A stretch of DNA of 64,000 bases from Campylobacter showae (GCF_004803815.1 NZ_CP012544.1:1240001-1304000); one strand, 5' to 3'; counted from the first letter of the stretch, positions 44,978-54,325 are shown. A program made the numbers and translations. Notes: generated by a model not told the origin, from the sequence alone.

Positions 44978-45097
44978 AAGGCGAAGTATTTTTCGCTTAA
45001 ACGAGGCGAAATTTAATTTTTAAGCGTAGGCCAGGCAGATAGCCTGCCGAGCTTGAAAATTAAATTTCAACGAAGTATAAGTAGAAAAAGACAAGCC
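44978..45097 (+). repeat. Family-1 structured repeat, copy E, 1 nt from stop
   Basis: GGC/GCC outer stem, TTTTTC/GAAAAA, an 18-bp stem GAAATTTAATTTTTAAGC/GCTTGAAAATTAAATTTC with one G.U, and apical CAGGC...GCCTG. Only one base separates it from the stop codon of the DUF4272 gene, to which it is antisense. Confidence 0.8.
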
Positions 45098-45098
45098 G

Positions 45099-45842
45099 CT
45101 AAGTGTTCAGATCAGGATAATCCCACGCGTTATATTCATCTGTCAGATTATCGTTCTCAGCCCCCTTGCAGCATAGCCACTCTAGCCCGCCGCGCCTCTC
45201 CATCGCGACCTCTTCATCAAGGCCTGCGCTCTTGGTGCCGTGCACGCGGGCATTGACGCACGCCCAGTGGTAGCGGTAGACGAGATCGAGCGCCTGCAGG
45301 ATTTCATCAGTACCCCGCATTTTCACGCGCTCCGAAAAATCACCGCCGATAAAGGTGTCCATCACAAATTTGCAGTCGCAGATCTCGTTTGGGAAATTTA
45401 GCTCATCTACGAGACCCATGGCCCACATCAGCGCCCACAGCGACTCGTATTTCCAGCCCATATTTACGGCCTCGTCGTAGCTCGCTTCGCCCTCTATGAC
45501 GCGGCGCTCCATGCGCGTGAGCTTATCTATGCACCCAAAGCGGTTGTTTAGAAAGTCCTTCGTGCCCTGCTTGTCTTCGTCGGTTAGCTCGCCGTTATCT
45601 CTGATAGTGCAAGCGCACATTATTGCGGCAAACGAGCAGATCGCACGGGCGATAACCTCGTCCTTTTCGCGCGGAGTGACCTCGCTCGTCTCGTATCGTA
45701 GCGGCAAATGGTCTATAAAAGGCACGCCTTGCGATTTTAAGATTTCGATGCTTATATCCTTGCGCTCCTGCGCGGTCTTGCCGATCTTTGCGGCGTTTGC
45801 GCTATTTTTGCCGCCTCTTTTGAAAAAATCGAAAAATGCCAT
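45099..45842 (-). CDS. DUF4272-type protein, 247 aa
   Basis: Soluble protein matching the DUF4272 pattern: P-F-I-D-H-L-P-L-R-Y-E near the N-terminus, A-R-A-I-C-S-F-A, Y-E-S-L-W-A-L-M-W-A-M-G, and the R-Y-H-W-A-C-V-N-A-R-V-H block. The C-terminus is R-R-G-G-L-E-W-L-C followed by N-A-W-D. Such proteins are of unknown function and often stand alone, as here. A family-1 element abuts its stop. Confidence 0.8.
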   Translation of the reverse strand: MAFFDFFKRGGKNSANAAKIGKTAQERKDISIEILKSQGVPFIDHLPLRYETSEVTPREKDEVIARAICSFAAIMCACTIRDNGELTDEDKQGTKDFLNNRFGCIDKLTRMERRVIEGEASYDEAVNMGWKYESLWALMWAMGLVDELNFPNEICDCKFVMDTFIGGDFSERVKMRGTDEILQALDLVYRYHWACVNARVHGTKSAGLDEEVAMERRGGLEWLCCKGAENDNLTDEYNAWDYPDLNT

Positions 45843-46012
45843 ATTTTCTCCTTTAAATTTAGGGCTGCATTTTACCTAATCTCCGCTTATAGCAGCATTT
45901 TACGCGTACACGGTTTGCTAAATTTAACGAGCAAGCAAACGGATAAAATTGATTTGGTATATATTGAAAAAGCAAAGTAATTTTGTAACGAAATAGTAAA
46001 AAGTAGAGATGA

Positions 46013-46070
46013 GAAAAACGGCCGCGAGCGGCGAGTCGCCCAAAAATATAATTTTAGGCGTATCGCTCGC
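46013..46070 (-). terminator. Probable terminator of the rclC-like gene
   Basis: On the minus strand GCGAGCG...GCC pairs with GGC...CGCTCGC across a long A/T loop, followed by GGCCGTTTTTC. It lies 16 nt after the stop codon at 46086. Confidence 0.55.
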
Positions 46071-46085
46071 TAAAATCTGCAAATT

Positions 46086-46718
46086 TTACTTAGCCGAGCA
46101 GCTTTTGCAGCACTCCAAAATCCTGCGAGCCGCGTTTGAGGCTACGATTAGTCCCGCAGCAGACATTATTATATCTTTTAGCACCAGTCGTCCCGCACCC
46201 GATAGATACGGGAAGCCGTGATTAGGGCTTTCGGTTATGCCGAGTGCCGGGTTGCCTAGATTTGGCACCCAAGTCTCAGGCGTCGTTATCAAAAAGCTAA
46301 GCGTTACGATAGACATACCAAACGTCAGCAGCCCGCCGATAAGCCCTAGTTTAGGGAACCAAATGCCAAGCAGTACGAGCGTGCCGATAGTGCAGATCAT
46401 CGCGCCGATCAGGTACGAAACCGCATAAGTACCGTTTTGTTTATGCCACTCGATGTTTTTAGGCACGACCAAGCCTTCCGGATTTTTGTGTAGGTTGTAC
46501 TCGGCTACCATTTTGCCCTTACCGTTATCTACGATATCTTTTTTGCTATACATGTAGCTAAAAAACGGGCTGTTGGTTACAAACGGCACAATACCGTCAG
46601 CCTCGTATTGCACGACTTTGAGTCCGCCTATCCACGCCATCACGATAAAAATCGCGACGCTAACGTAGTTTACGAAATATTTTTGCGAGCCTGCTAGGGC
46701 TTGTAAAAATTTTTGCAT
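46086..46718 (-). CDS. YkgB/RclC-like membrane protein (DUF417)
   Basis: 210 aa with four membrane helices. F-I-V-M-A-W-I-G-G-L-K-V-V-Q-Y-E-A-D-G-I is the DUF417 hallmark, and N-S-P-F-F-S-Y and T-T-P-E-T-W follow. RclC in E. coli belongs to the reactive-chlorine defence operon. Here no rclA, rclB or rclR is adjacent. A Fur-box-like site lies about 107 nt upstream, which would hint at iron or oxidative regulation. Confidence 0.87.
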   Translation of the reverse strand: MQKFLQALAGSQKYFVNYVSVAIFIVMAWIGGLKVVQYEADGIVPFVTNSPFFSYMYSKKDIVDNGKGKMVAEYNLHKNPEGLVVPKNIEWHKQNGTYAVSYLIGAMICTIGTLVLLGIWFPKLGLIGGLLTFGMSIVTLSFLITTPETWVPNLGNPALGITESPNHGFPYLSGAGRLVLKDIIMSAAGLIVASNAARRILECCKSCSAK

Positions 46719-47160
46719 TAAGTTCCTTTAGGGTGATTTTTATAATTTTAATTAGACTGCATATTTAAAGCTAGATAAAATTATAACGGGATTATATATA
46801 AATCATATAAAATTCGGCTTAAAAAGATAAGCATTATCATAAATAGAAACTTTAATTACATTTTAGTTTTGATTTAAGTAAGATTTTAAATTCATAATAT
46901 CTTTATCTGCAAATAGCAATCAAAACACACTAAAGACTATTTAGTAGATTTGGCTGGTATATGTGAGCGGATTAATAGCAAAACTTACGTTAAATTTAAG
47001 ACTTGATCTATAGCCACCAAAACCAAAACAAGCTCGTTTTAGCTTAAATTTTGATACCAAGCCGAATGTGAAATTTGATTTTACAAACCTTGCAAAACAT
47101 TTAAGACGCTTTCTAGCCACCTAAATTAAACATCGAAAATCAAATGAAAAGAAATCAAAT
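46719..47160. other. A/T-rich intergenic region upstream of the rclC-like gene
   Basis: No coding region or repeat element recognised. It contains a Fur-box-like palindrome (46825-46839) near the rclC-like gene. The right side near the priA stop has only A/T-rich sequence with a few AAATTT words. Confidence 0.6.
46825..46839 (-). promoter_or_regulatory. Fur-box-like palindrome
   Basis: Minus-strand TGATAATGCTTATCT matches the 7-1-7 Fur consensus TGATAATNATTATCA at 12 of 14 specified positions. It lies about 107 nt before the rclC-like start. A single site like this can occur by chance in A/T-rich DNA. Confidence 0.35.
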
Positions 47161-49248
47161 TTACGAGAAATTTATCGGATCCATATCGACGTCAAAGCCT
47201 TGCACGGCGCAGATACGAGCGGCTTTTATGAGCGGAGCGTGCGAGGTGCAACGCAGCAAAATCTCAAAACGGTATTTTCCGCCCATGATTTCGATCGCGC
47301 ACTTGCCGTGTCCGACGATCTCTAGCGAAGATTCGGCCATGCGCAAATTTTCAAGCTCGGCTACGCAAATTTCTAGCCTTTGTTTTGCCGCATGCTCGCT
47401 TTTTTCAGAAACGACAACCCGCAAAAGCCTAGCAAACGGCGGATATATCGGCTCTCTAGCAAGAATCTCCTCAGCCAAAAACGCATCGTAATCCGAGATA
47501 AAATTTTCAAAAAACTCCCGCTGCCTACTCTGCACGACCACGCGCCCCTCACCCGAGCGTCCTGCCCTGCCCGCCACCTGCATCGCCAGCGCCAACGTTC
47601 GCTCGCGAGCGCGAAAATCAGGAAAATTTAGTAGCTCATCTACACCCATGATGACCGCAAGATCCACATTGTGGTAGTCGTGCCCCTTGCTCAACATCTG
47701 CGTGCCGACGAGCGCGTCTATCTCGCCCGCATTAAAGGCTTTTAGCGTTTTTTCGAGCTTGTTTTGCGTCGTGATCTCATCTCGGTCGAATTTCTCGATC
47801 CTAGCAGCTGGAAACGCCAAGTGCAGGGCGTCCGTCAGCTCGTCGGTGCCGATTTTTTTCGCCTCGATCATCTCGCTACCGCACTTCTCGCACGAGCATG
47901 TCGCAACCGTCGTAAAGCCGCAATACTGGCACTTTAGCAGATTTCGCTTTTTGTAAAAGCTCATTCCTACGCTGCAAAATGGGCACTTTATCGTGCTGCC
48001 GCACTCACGGCACGACAGATAGCGGAAGTTCGCGCGCGTGGGCAAAAATACGACCGCCTGCTTACCGCTCGCAAAACTCGCCGCGAGCTCACCTAAAATC
48101 ACATCGCTTAGCCCCGTCTCGCTCTCGTCGTAGATAAATTTTTTCTCGCTTTTAAAAAACGTTCCCCTTAACCTAAAATGAGGCTGCTTTTTGAAGCTCA
48201 CGACGCTCGGGGTCGCCGAGCCAAGTACGACTTTGATGTCAAATTTGCTTGCCAAAAAAAGCGCGAGATCGCGGGCGTTATAGTGTGGATTTTGCGCGGA
48301 TTTGTAGCTGTCGTCGTGCTCCTCGTCGACGATGATGAGTCCAAGCTCGCTAAAAGGCAAAAATAGCGCCGAGCGCGCGCCAGCGATCAAATTTATCTCG
48401 CGACTCTGAAATTTTTGTAGGATTTCGCCGCGCTTTTTTGGAGTTATTTTGGAGTGCCAGACACCAAATTTCTCGCCAAAATAGCTCTTTAGCCGCTTCG
48501 TCATCTGAGGCGTTAGCGAGATTTCAGGCATCAAAAGCAAAACCTGTTTGCCCGCGAGTAGATATTCGCGGATAAGGGAAAAATAAATCTCGCTTTTGCC
48601 GCTTCCCGTATCGCCGAAAATCAAACTCGTTTTATGGCTTTTAGCAAAATTTAGCGCCACTTGTTGATCTTGGTTTAAACTTGGGATTTTTGGGAAAAAC
48701 TCGATTGCAACTGATTGGTTGGTGCCTATTTTGGGCGACTGTGTGGGATTATTAAAATTTAATTTGGCACCAACATTCTCATTTAATTTCAAATTTTCCT
48801 GATAGTCGCCGCTATTTAAATTTTCAGGCAAATTTGACTGCCATGTTTCGTTTAATTCCGTAGTCAAATTTAACTCTTTGCTATCGTCAAATTTTGCATT
48901 TGTCTCGTTTTTATCGCTCAGAATTTGCGCTTGCGTCAAATTTTGCAAGCAAGGCGCTTCAATCTCAAGCGGAGTAAAAAGTCCGGCCGCGATAGATAAA
49001 TTTACGACATAGTAATGCGAGATAAATTTCAAAAGCGAAATTTGTATCGGTGTAAGCGTGGCGGGTAAAATTTCTAAAATTTCAAGCGTTTTAAAATTCG
49101 GCTCGGCTACGCTTTGGAGGACGTAGCCGATAGTTTTTTTATTTTTTATATTGATTAAGACTTGGGTAAAATTGGGTATTTTAAAATCTGAACAATATGT
49201 AAGCGGCTTAAGATTTAAGCCGCTCGGAATTATTTGGTAGTAGAGCAT
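47161..49248 (-). CDS. priA: Primosomal protein N' (PriA helicase)
   Basis: Restarts stalled replication forks. Start at the ATG at 49248, which overlaps the pilin stop as TAATG after GGAG; a TTG start at 49266 is less likely. Walker A G-D-T-G-S-G-K-S-E, D-E-E-H, then a Zn-binding block C-R-E-C-G, C-P-F-C, C-Q-Y-C-G, C-S-C-E-K-C-G. Residues about 100-185 (48700-48950) are an Asn/Leu-rich insertion, coded by AAATTT words, between the DNA-binding and helicase parts. The core is otherwise intact. Confidence 0.96.
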   Translation of the reverse strand: MLYYQIIPSGLNLKPLTYCSDFKIPNFTQVLINIKNKKTIGYVLQSVAEPNFKTLEILEILPATLTPIQISLLKFISHYYVVNLSIAAGLFTPLEIEAPCLQNLTQAQILSDKNETNAKFDDSKELNLTTELNETWQSNLPENLNSGDYQENLKLNENVGAKLNFNNPTQSPKIGTNQSVAIEFFPKIPSLNQDQQVALNFAKSHKTSLIFGDTGSGKSEIYFSLIREYLLAGKQVLLLMPEISLTPQMTKRLKSYFGEKFGVWHSKITPKKRGEILQKFQSREINLIAGARSALFLPFSELGLIIVDEEHDDSYKSAQNPHYNARDLALFLASKFDIKVVLGSATPSVVSFKKQPHFRLRGTFFKSEKKFIYDESETGLSDVILGELAASFASGKQAVVFLPTRANFRYLSCRECGSTIKCPFCSVGMSFYKKRNLLKCQYCGFTTVATCSCEKCGSEMIEAKKIGTDELTDALHLAFPAARIEKFDRDEITTQNKLEKTLKAFNAGEIDALVGTQMLSKGHDYHNVDLAVIMGVDELLNFPDFRARERTLALAMQVAGRAGRSGEGRVVVQSRQREFFENFISDYDAFLAEEILAREPIYPPFARLLRVVVSEKSEHAAKQRLEICVAELENLRMAESSLEIVGHGKCAIEIMGGKYRFEILLRCTSHAPLIKAARICAVQGFDVDMDPINFS

Positions 49249-49661
49249 TACTCCAATTCTTGACAAAATCGACCGGCCTCGTTATCGGCACACACAAAAG
49301 TTCCAGTATTTTGAGTGTATGTAAAAGTAGCCGCTCTGTTCCTCAATGTAAAAACATAGACATTAGCCGCGCTGCTAGTCCAACCACTTTGCCTACTAGG
49401 AACTATACCGTTTTGTAAAACCCCTTCAAAAAGTACATCATTATTTGTACCCTCAAGAGCTGGATACGCGAATCTACCGGATAACATATTGGTATTGTAT
49501 GAGTTTATTATCGCGCTTCTTATAGATGCTATGTCAGATTTTGCTCGCGTGATTATCGCATCGTCCCTATTAACAAACAGTCTAGGCACTGCAACTCCAG
49601 CCAAGATACCTATAATAACTATTACAAAAACAAGTTCAATTAACGTAAAAGCGCGTCTCAT
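49248..49661 (-). CDS. Type II/IV pseudopilin 2
   Basis: 137 aa with a prepilin leader M-R-R-A cleaved before F-T-L-I-E-L-V-F-V-I-V-I-I-G; Glu5 of the mature chain is present. Only one Cys pair lies at the C-terminus (C-A-D-N-E-A-G-R-F-C), as in minor pilins. It overlaps priA by one base. In Campylobacter such pilins belong to the transformation (Cts) system. Confidence 0.9.
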   Translation of the reverse strand: MRRAFTLIELVFVIVIIGILAGVAVPRLFVNRDDAIITRAKSDIASIRSAIINSYNTNMLSGRFAYPALEGTNNDVLFEGVLQNGIVPSRQSGWTSSAANVYVFTLRNRAATFTYTQNTGTFVCADNEAGRFCQELE

Positions 49662-49720
49662 TGAGGCCCTTTCTTGATATAAAGGATTATTAAAAATAAG
49701 TAAAAATGGGTAGGTAAAAT

Positions 49721-49748
49721 TTAAAAAGGGCTCGATCTAGTCGAGCCC
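49721..49748 (-). terminator. Rho-independent terminator of pseudopilin 1
   Basis: Minus strand: GGGCTCGA/TCGAGCCC around a 5-nt loop, then TTTTTAAATTTT. It lies 29 nt after the stop of the pilin gene. Confidence 0.9.
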
Positions 49749-49777
49749 AACATTTCTAAACAAATAGACCAAAGGTA

Positions 49778-50323
49778 TTATCTAACTACAGATAGTCCTG
49801 TAATCTGTACACCAGCGGCAGGAGCAGCAGCTTCCCATTGGTTTGTAACAGTATTAAATGTTTGACCTACAAATTGTGCATTTATATATTTTTGAATCTC
49901 TGGATCAGCTATGACTTTTACACAAATAGGCGCAGCAGCATCAGCACCAGCCGCTATAGTTACAAACGCAGGTGTTCTAGTGGTTGCGTTATTTACCTCT
50001 GGATTAAGCGTGAACGCTAGGCAGTTTTTGCCGGCTGATTGTAGGCTTCCAGTCGCTGTTCCAGTCGCTGTTCCATTTGCAGCTATATTAAGATCAGTAC
50101 CGCCACTAATAACAACGTTACTCATTTGTGCCTTTGTACCAAATCTTCCTTGTGAAGTATAGTAAGCTCCGATATCGCTTATTAAAGTACTTACGTTTGT
50201 TGCAGCTTTTGCTATCTCAGCGTCATCACGAGTTGCAGTTAGTCTTGGTACTGCTACAGCAGCTAAAATACCTAAAATAACAATCACGAAGATCAACTCA
50301 ATCATTGTAAAACCTTTTCTCAT
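49778..50323 (-). CDS. Type II/IV pseudopilin 1
   Basis: 181 aa with leader M-R-K-G before F-T-M-I-E-L-I-F-V-I-V-I-L-G and the shared A-A-V-A-V-P-R-L-T-A-T-R-D-D-A segment. The globular part is Ala/Thr/Gly-rich with repeated A-T-G-T-A-T-G-T-A and two Cys (K-N-C-L-A-F, P-I-C-V-K). AAGGAGT precedes the start. It has its own terminator, so it is expressed more independently than pilin 2. Confidence 0.9.
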   Translation of the reverse strand: MRKGFTMIELIFVIVILGILAAVAVPRLTATRDDAEIAKAATNVSTLISDIGAYYTSQGRFGTKAQMSNVVISGGTDLNIAANGTATGTATGSLQSAGKNCLAFTLNPEVNNATTRTPAFVTIAAGADAAAPICVKVIADPEIQKYINAQFVGQTFNTVTNQWEAAAPAAGVQITGLSVVR

Positions 50324-50455
50324 ATGAGACTCCTTGTGTTTATTTCTGCATACACTTATGCAGTTGGCGGAATTATATAGATAATTAACTTAAAAATATA
50401 TTAAAAAGAAATATTTTTATATAGCCGCGTGTAGAAAAGTAATCTAGGATAAAAT

Positions 50456-50680
50456 TTAACTTATTTCTTTACTTACTTTTTGGGCTAAAGAGCGCAGATC
50501 GCGCTCCTGCTGATAGTTTTCATAGCATTTTTGGACAAAGGCGCTTAGTAGCTCTTTGACGTCGAGATACTTTTTGCCTCCGGTAAAGGTCTCCCACTCT
50601 TTTTCAAAATTTTGGGCAAAGTCGTCCTCGAGGCTGATGTTGTAGAATGTGGAAGCTATTTTTACCGTTATTTTTTTCAT
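50456..50680 (-). CDS. Small conserved protein, 74 aa
   Basis: Starts K-K-I-T-V-K-I-A-S-T-F-Y-N-I-S and ends in a helix R-D-L-R-S-L-A-Q-K-V. It follows the coiled-coil gene by about 7 nt, in the order known to me from C. jejuni near uvrB and priA. Function unknown. Confidence 0.7.
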   Translation of the reverse strand: MKKITVKIASTFYNISLEDDFAQNFEKEWETFTGGKKYLDVKELLSAFVQKCYENYQQERDLRSLAQKVSKEIS

Positions 50681-50687
50681 CGTTTAC

Positions 50688-50921
50688 TTATTTTCCCAGT
50701 ACCGCTTCGATCTTGCGGATAACGTCGTCGCTCTCGGTATTTTTGGTTCTTAGGTCTTCTTCTAGGCGGGCGATTTGGTTTGTTTTTGCTTCGTTTTGGG
50801 CTTTGACGCTGATTAGTTCGTTGCGTAGAGACTCGTTTTCTTCGCAGATTTCGTTATATCTAGCCAGCAGGTCGTTTACCTTGTCGGTTAGGGTGTTTAG
50901 TACTTTATCGTTATCAAACAT
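50688..50921 (-). CDS. Small coiled-coil protein, 77 aa
   Basis: Start taken at M-F-D-N-D-K-V-L (50921), after AAGG; the frame open to 51014 would reach into uvrB. Almost the whole chain is one coiled coil (L-T-D-K-V-N-D-L-L-A-R-Y). It resembles ZapB-type division proteins in shape, but sequence alone does not prove it. Divergent from uvrB. Confidence 0.75.
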   Translation of the reverse strand: MFDNDKVLNTLTDKVNDLLARYNEICEENESLRNELISVKAQNEAKTNQIARLEEDLRTKNTESDDVIRKIEAVLGK

Positions 50922-50939
50922 CTTTTTCCTTAGTTTTGG

Positions 50940-50945
50940 TATAAT
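50940..50945 (+). promoter_or_regulatory. Putative -10 box for uvrB
   Basis: GGTATAAT with a perfect TATAAT, 43 nt before the uvrB ATG, in the divergent space with the coiled-coil gene. Confidence 0.45.
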
Positions 50946-50988
50946 TTTATGTAATTGTAACAAAAAAAGCTGATTTTTAAGGTAAAAA

Positions 50989-52965
50989 ATGAAAAATTTT
51001 GAAATTTCGTCCAAATTTAGCCCGAGCGAGGATCAGGCCCGCGCAGTCGCTAACATCGTAGCCTCCGTAAGATCTGGCAACAAATATCAAACGCTTCTAG
51101 GCGTCACGGGCTCGGGCAAGACCTTTACGATGGCAAACGTGATAAAAGAGCTAAATATGCCCACGCTAATCATGACGCACAACAAATCTCTCGCCGCGCA
51201 GCTTTATAGCGAATTTAAGGGCTTTTTTCCTAAAAATCACGTGGAGTACTTTATCAGCTACTACGACTACTATCAGCCCGAAGCCTACATCCCGCGTCAA
51301 GACCTTTTCATCGAAAAGGACAGTTCCGTAAACGAAGAACTCGAACGCCTGCGCCTCTCTGCGACGGCTAGTTTACTTAGCTTTGACGACGTCGTGTGCG
51401 TGGCGTCGGTGTCGGCCAACTACGGCCTGGGTAATCCTAGCGAATACCAAGGCATGGTCGCGTATCTGGGCGTTGGCGAAAATATCAATCAGCGTGCGCT
51501 GCTGCAAAAGCTCGTCGATATGGGCTACAAGCGAAACGATAACTACTTCGACCGAGGCGACTTTCGCGTAAACGGCGACGTCGTGGACGTCTATCCCGCA
51601 TACTGGGGCGACGAGGCTCTTCGTATCGAGTTTTTTGGCGACGAGATAGACGCGATGTATCACTTTGACGTGCTTGAAAACAAAAAGCTAAAAGACGTGG
51701 GTAAATTTACGCTTTATGCCACGAGTCAGTTTATCGTGGGCGCAGACCGCCTAAAAATCGCCATCAAACAGATCGAAGAGGAGCTAGAAGAGCGGCTAAA
51801 AGAATTTAACGAGCAAGGCAAGCTCGTCGAGGCGCAGCGCCTAAAACAGCGAGTGGAATTTGACCTAGAGATGATGAGCAGCACAGGCATGTGCAAGGGT
51901 ATCGAAAACTACGCGCGCCACCTAACCGGGCAAAAGCCCGGAGAGACGCCATACTCGATGTTTGATTACTTCGAGCTTGGCGGCAAGGACTATCTAGTCA
52001 TCGTGGACGAGAGTCACGTGAGTCTGCCGCAGTTTCGCGGTATGTACGCAGGCGACCGCAGCCGCAAAGAGGTGCTGGTGGAGTACGGCTTTCGTCTGCC
52101 GTCCGCACTGGATAACCGTCCGCTCAAATTTGACGAGTTTATAAACAAACGCGCCAAATTTCTTTTCGTCTCGGCAACCCCAAATGAATACGAGATAAAT
52201 TTAAGCTGCGGCCACGTCTATGAGCAAATTTTACGTCCGACGGGACTGCTCGATCCCTTGATCGAGATAAAAGACAGCGAAAATCAGGTGGAGATTTTAT
52301 TTGACGAGGCTAAAAAAACCATCGAGAGAAACGAGCGCGTGCTAGTCACCGTGCTCACCAAAAAGATGGCCGAGGAGCTTAGCCGCTACTACACCGAGCT
52401 AGGCATCAAGGTCAAATACATGCACTCAGATATCGACGCCGTCGAGCGAAACGAGATCATCCGCGGACTGCGTAGCGGCGAGTTTGATATGCTCATCGGT
52501 ATAAATTTGCTCCGAGAGGGGCTTGATCTGCCCGAGGTTAGCCTCATTGCCATCATGGACGCCGACAAGGAGGGCTTTTTGCGCTCGACGACGAGCCTCA
52601 TACAAACGATGGGGCGTGCGGCTAGAAACGTAAACGGCCGGGTGCTGATGTTTGCCAAAAAGATCACCAAATCAATGCAAGAAGCGATGGATACGACGCT
52701 GGCACGCCGCAAGATGCAAGAGGAGTACAACCGCGCCCACGGCATCACGCCGCGCTCAGCCAGCCGAAATATCGAGGAGAGCCTGCACGTCGAGGACGGC
52801 ACGGAGATCTTAAGAAAAGGCGCAAATCTGGAAAAAATGCCCGCCAGCGAGCGAGCGAGCATAATCAAAGAGTTAAGAAAACAGATGCTAGAAGCCGCGG
52901 AGCAGCTGGAGTTTGAGAAGGCGGCGGCATTGCGCGACGAGATCGCCAAGATACGCAAGCTTTAA
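50989..52965 (+). CDS. uvrB: UvrABC excinuclease subunit B
   Basis: Nucleotide-excision-repair damage-verification helicase. Walker A G-V-T-G-S-G-K-T, the beta-hairpin region [10 protein letters not shown], helicase motif D-E-S-H-V-S, motif [11 protein letters not shown], and the C-terminal UvrC-binding UVR motif ([16 protein letters not shown]). 658 aa is typical. A family-1 element begins 7 nt after the stop. Confidence 0.98.
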   Translation: MKNFEISSKFSPSEDQARAVANIVASVRSGNKYQTLLGVTGSGKTFTMANVIKELNMPTLIMTHNKSLAAQLYSEFKGFFPKNHVEYFISYYDYYQPEAYIPRQDLFIEKDSSVNEELERLRLSATASLLSFDDVVCVASVSANYGLGNPSEYQGMVAYLGVGENINQRALLQKLVDMGYKRNDNYFDRGDFRVNGDVVDVYPAYWGDEALRIEFFGDEIDAMYHFDVLENKKLKDVGKFTLYATSQFIVGADRLKIAIKQIEEELEERLKEFNEQGKLVEAQRLKQRVEFDLEMMSSTGMCKGIENYARHLTGQKPGETPYSMFDYFELGGKDYLVIVDESHVSLPQFRGMYAGDRSRKEVLVEYGFRLPSALDNRPLKFDEFINKRAKFLFVSATPNEYEINLSCGHVYEQILRPTGLLDPLIEIKDSENQVEILFDEAKKTIERNERVLVTVLTKKMAEELSRYYTELGIKVKYMHSDIDAVERNEIIRGLRSGEFDMLIGINLLREGLDLPEVSLIAIMDADKEGFLRSTTSLIQTMGRAARNVNGRVLMFAKKITKSMQEAMDTTLARRKMQEEYNRAHGITPRSASRNIEESLHVEDGTEILRKGANLEKMPASERASIIKELRKQMLEAAEQLEFEKAAALRDEIAKIRKL

Positions 52966-52972
52966 ATTTAAC

Positions 52973-53089
52973 GGCTTGTCTTTTTTCGCCATACTTCGTT
53001 ACCGGCTCAGTCGGCTTCGGTCACGGACGGCTAGTCCGCTCCCTCGCCTCGCTCGCCGCTGCCTCATCTGACGAAAAATGCTTCGCCTT
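52973..53089 (-). repeat. Family-1 structured repeat, copy F, 7 nt after uvrB
   Basis: Written on the minus strand: AAGGC then TTTTTCG pairing with CGAAAAA, CGGC/GCCG, GGC/GCC, and the apical CGGAC...GTCCG next to TGACCGA; the right end is AACGAAGTATGGCGAAAAAA then GACAAGCC. It is antisense to uvrB, as the other copies are to their genes. It has the most G/C-rich stems of all copies. Confidence 0.8.
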
Positions 53090-53440
53090 ATCGTTTTGCG
53101 TTCAAATTTGGGGTCCAATTTGGCTAAATTTGTAAATTTGGCTTCAAATTTTACTCACCGAGATCCGCATCTTTAAAACGTCAAATTTGAATCATATTTG
53201 CGACGCTTTGCGTCAGAAAAGCTGTGTCGCCACATTAAAAGCGTCGTAGGGGGGGGAGAGGGGGATTAAAAAAAAAGGGGGGGGGGGGCGACTTCGCCAT
53301 TTAAGCCCCTTCCTCCTTAACAAAGAAGCAAAACGACCTGAAACAATCTTTTTTGCTAAGGGGGTTTTTAACGCATGGCGTCAAATTTAATCAACCCAAA
53401 TTTAGCATTTTCGCGGTATAGGTCTCGGCGCGTAAATTTT
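53090..53440 (-). repeat. Long dispersed intergenic repeat, copy beside element F
   Basis: Read on the minus strand it has, in order, CCGAGACCT, ATGCTAAATTTGGGTTGATTAAATTT, GGAAGGGG, TACGACGC, and AAGATGCGGATC followed by AAATTTGAAGCC. It is the inverted paralogue of 13935-14189 with an extra G/C-tract portion. The last portion is also shared with 58648-58725. Confidence 0.6.
53249..53288 (+). repeat. Homopolymer tracts G8, G5, A9, G12
   Basis: Runs of 8 G (53249-53256), 5 G (53260-53264), 9 A (53268-53276) and 12 G (53277-53288) in a 40-bp stretch. Long G-tracts are phase-variable in Campylobacter, but this one is not inside a recognisable gene. The exact lengths are also prone to sequencing error. 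Confidence 0.9.
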
Positions 53441-53478
53441 AAATTTTAGTCAAATTTAGCCTCAAAATTTAACTAAAA

Positions 53479-54183
53479 TCACCCGCCCTCTTCGATATTT
53501 TCCTGCAAAAAGACTCGCATGCTCGGAAACTCGAGCGCGCAAAGATGGCCAAATTTATGCTTATAGACGCAGCCTGTGTCGATATTTGCGCCAAATTCCG
53601 TGATATCAGGCTCAGCGATTGGCGTATGGCCGTAGACGTTAAAGACGCCATCGTTTTGGCTAAAATCGCCTCTACCGCAAAGCACGTGTCGCCTAAACTC
53701 CGCCGCACTATCGCCGTCCGAGTTACGCAGCGGCCACATCCGCCCGGCCGCCGAGTGCGATACCACGAGCCGCCTGCCCTGCGTGTTTTTAAACTCGTCA
53801 AATTCCAAATAAAGCGGCAAATTTGATAAAAACTCTATGTGCGCGAGCTTCTGGGTACGGCTGGCTTTGGCGTAGGATGCAAAAGTCTGCGCGCCGCCGT
53901 TGAGGAAAAACCAGCGCGGATCGCTAGGCATTTCGCCACGCAAAAATGCGTCCTTGTGTTGCAAAAGGCGGTATTCGTGATTGCCCATCACAGCCGCGTA
54001 ACCGCGCTGCATCACTAACTGCACGACCTCAAAACTCCCCTCGCCGCGGTCTATCAGATCGCCCACGAAGCAAATTTTAGAATCAGCACCGCGCGGCAAG
54101 CGATCTATCAAGGTGCAAAGGGTTTTATAACAGCCGTGAACGTCGCCAATGAGGTAAATTTGGTCGCCATAATCATCTAACAT
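53479..54183 (-). CDS. Metallophosphatase (PrpA/ApaH-like)
   Basis: 234-aa calcineurin-like Ser/Thr protein phosphatase or dinucleoside tetraphosphatase. Metal-site motifs: G-D-V-H-G-C-Y, G-D-L-I-D-R-G and G-N-H-E-Y. C-terminal ligands are in S-H-S-A-A and V-Y-G-H-T-P-I-A. An ~118-bp decayed copy of its beginning lies at 56984-57101, on the far side of the reductase gene. Confidence 0.9.
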   Translation of the reverse strand: MLDDYGDQIYLIGDVHGCYKTLCTLIDRLPRGADSKICFVGDLIDRGEGSFEVVQLVMQRGYAAVMGNHEYRLLQHKDAFLRGEMPSDPRWFFLNGGAQTFASYAKASRTQKLAHIEFLSNLPLYLEFDEFKNTQGRRLVVSHSAAGRMWPLRNSDGDSAAEFRRHVLCGRGDFSQNDGVFNVYGHTPIAEPDITEFGANIDTGCVYKHKFGHLCALEFPSMRVFLQENIEEGG

Positions 54184-54325
54184 TTTTAATTGCCTATCTT
54201 AAATTTGGCTCAAATTTTAGCCGTTTTTTATAAATATTACAGTCGCTTTCACATCTGCATACGCCTAAATCCAAATAATCTTTACCTAAAATCATATTTT
54301 TATACAGTTTTTATTCTTTATCTCT

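Larger units (their letters stand above)
44718..45098. other. Gene-free region with tandem family-1 elements
   Basis: The MBOAT start region and an A/T-rich leader are at the left. The right half is a degenerate family-1 copy (about 44868-44970) followed by an intact copy E (44978-45097). No coding signal seen. Confidence 0.65.
52966..53478. other. Gene-free region: family-1 element plus long repeat
   Basis: No coding signal. Copy F (52973-53089) joins a long repeat (53090-53440) that matches 13935-14189 in inverted orientation. Inside are runs of 8 G, 9 A and 12 G. Confidence 0.65.

Noticed and set aside
44718-45098. A tRNA or known ncRNA in the large intergenic gaps
   Set aside because: I looked for cloverleaf and GTTCRA-type signals and for tmRNA, SRP and 6S marks in the gaps and saw none; without a search tool this remains a visual check.
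52973-53089. Copy F as a simple rho-independent terminator of uvrB
   Set aside because: The hairpin is long and branched, has no trailing U-tract in the uvrB direction, and is a member of a dispersed family with strand-specific G.U pairs.
53249-53288. Poly-G tract as a phase-variable gene switch
   Set aside because: No recognisable reading frame passes through it on either strand; kept only as a repeat.
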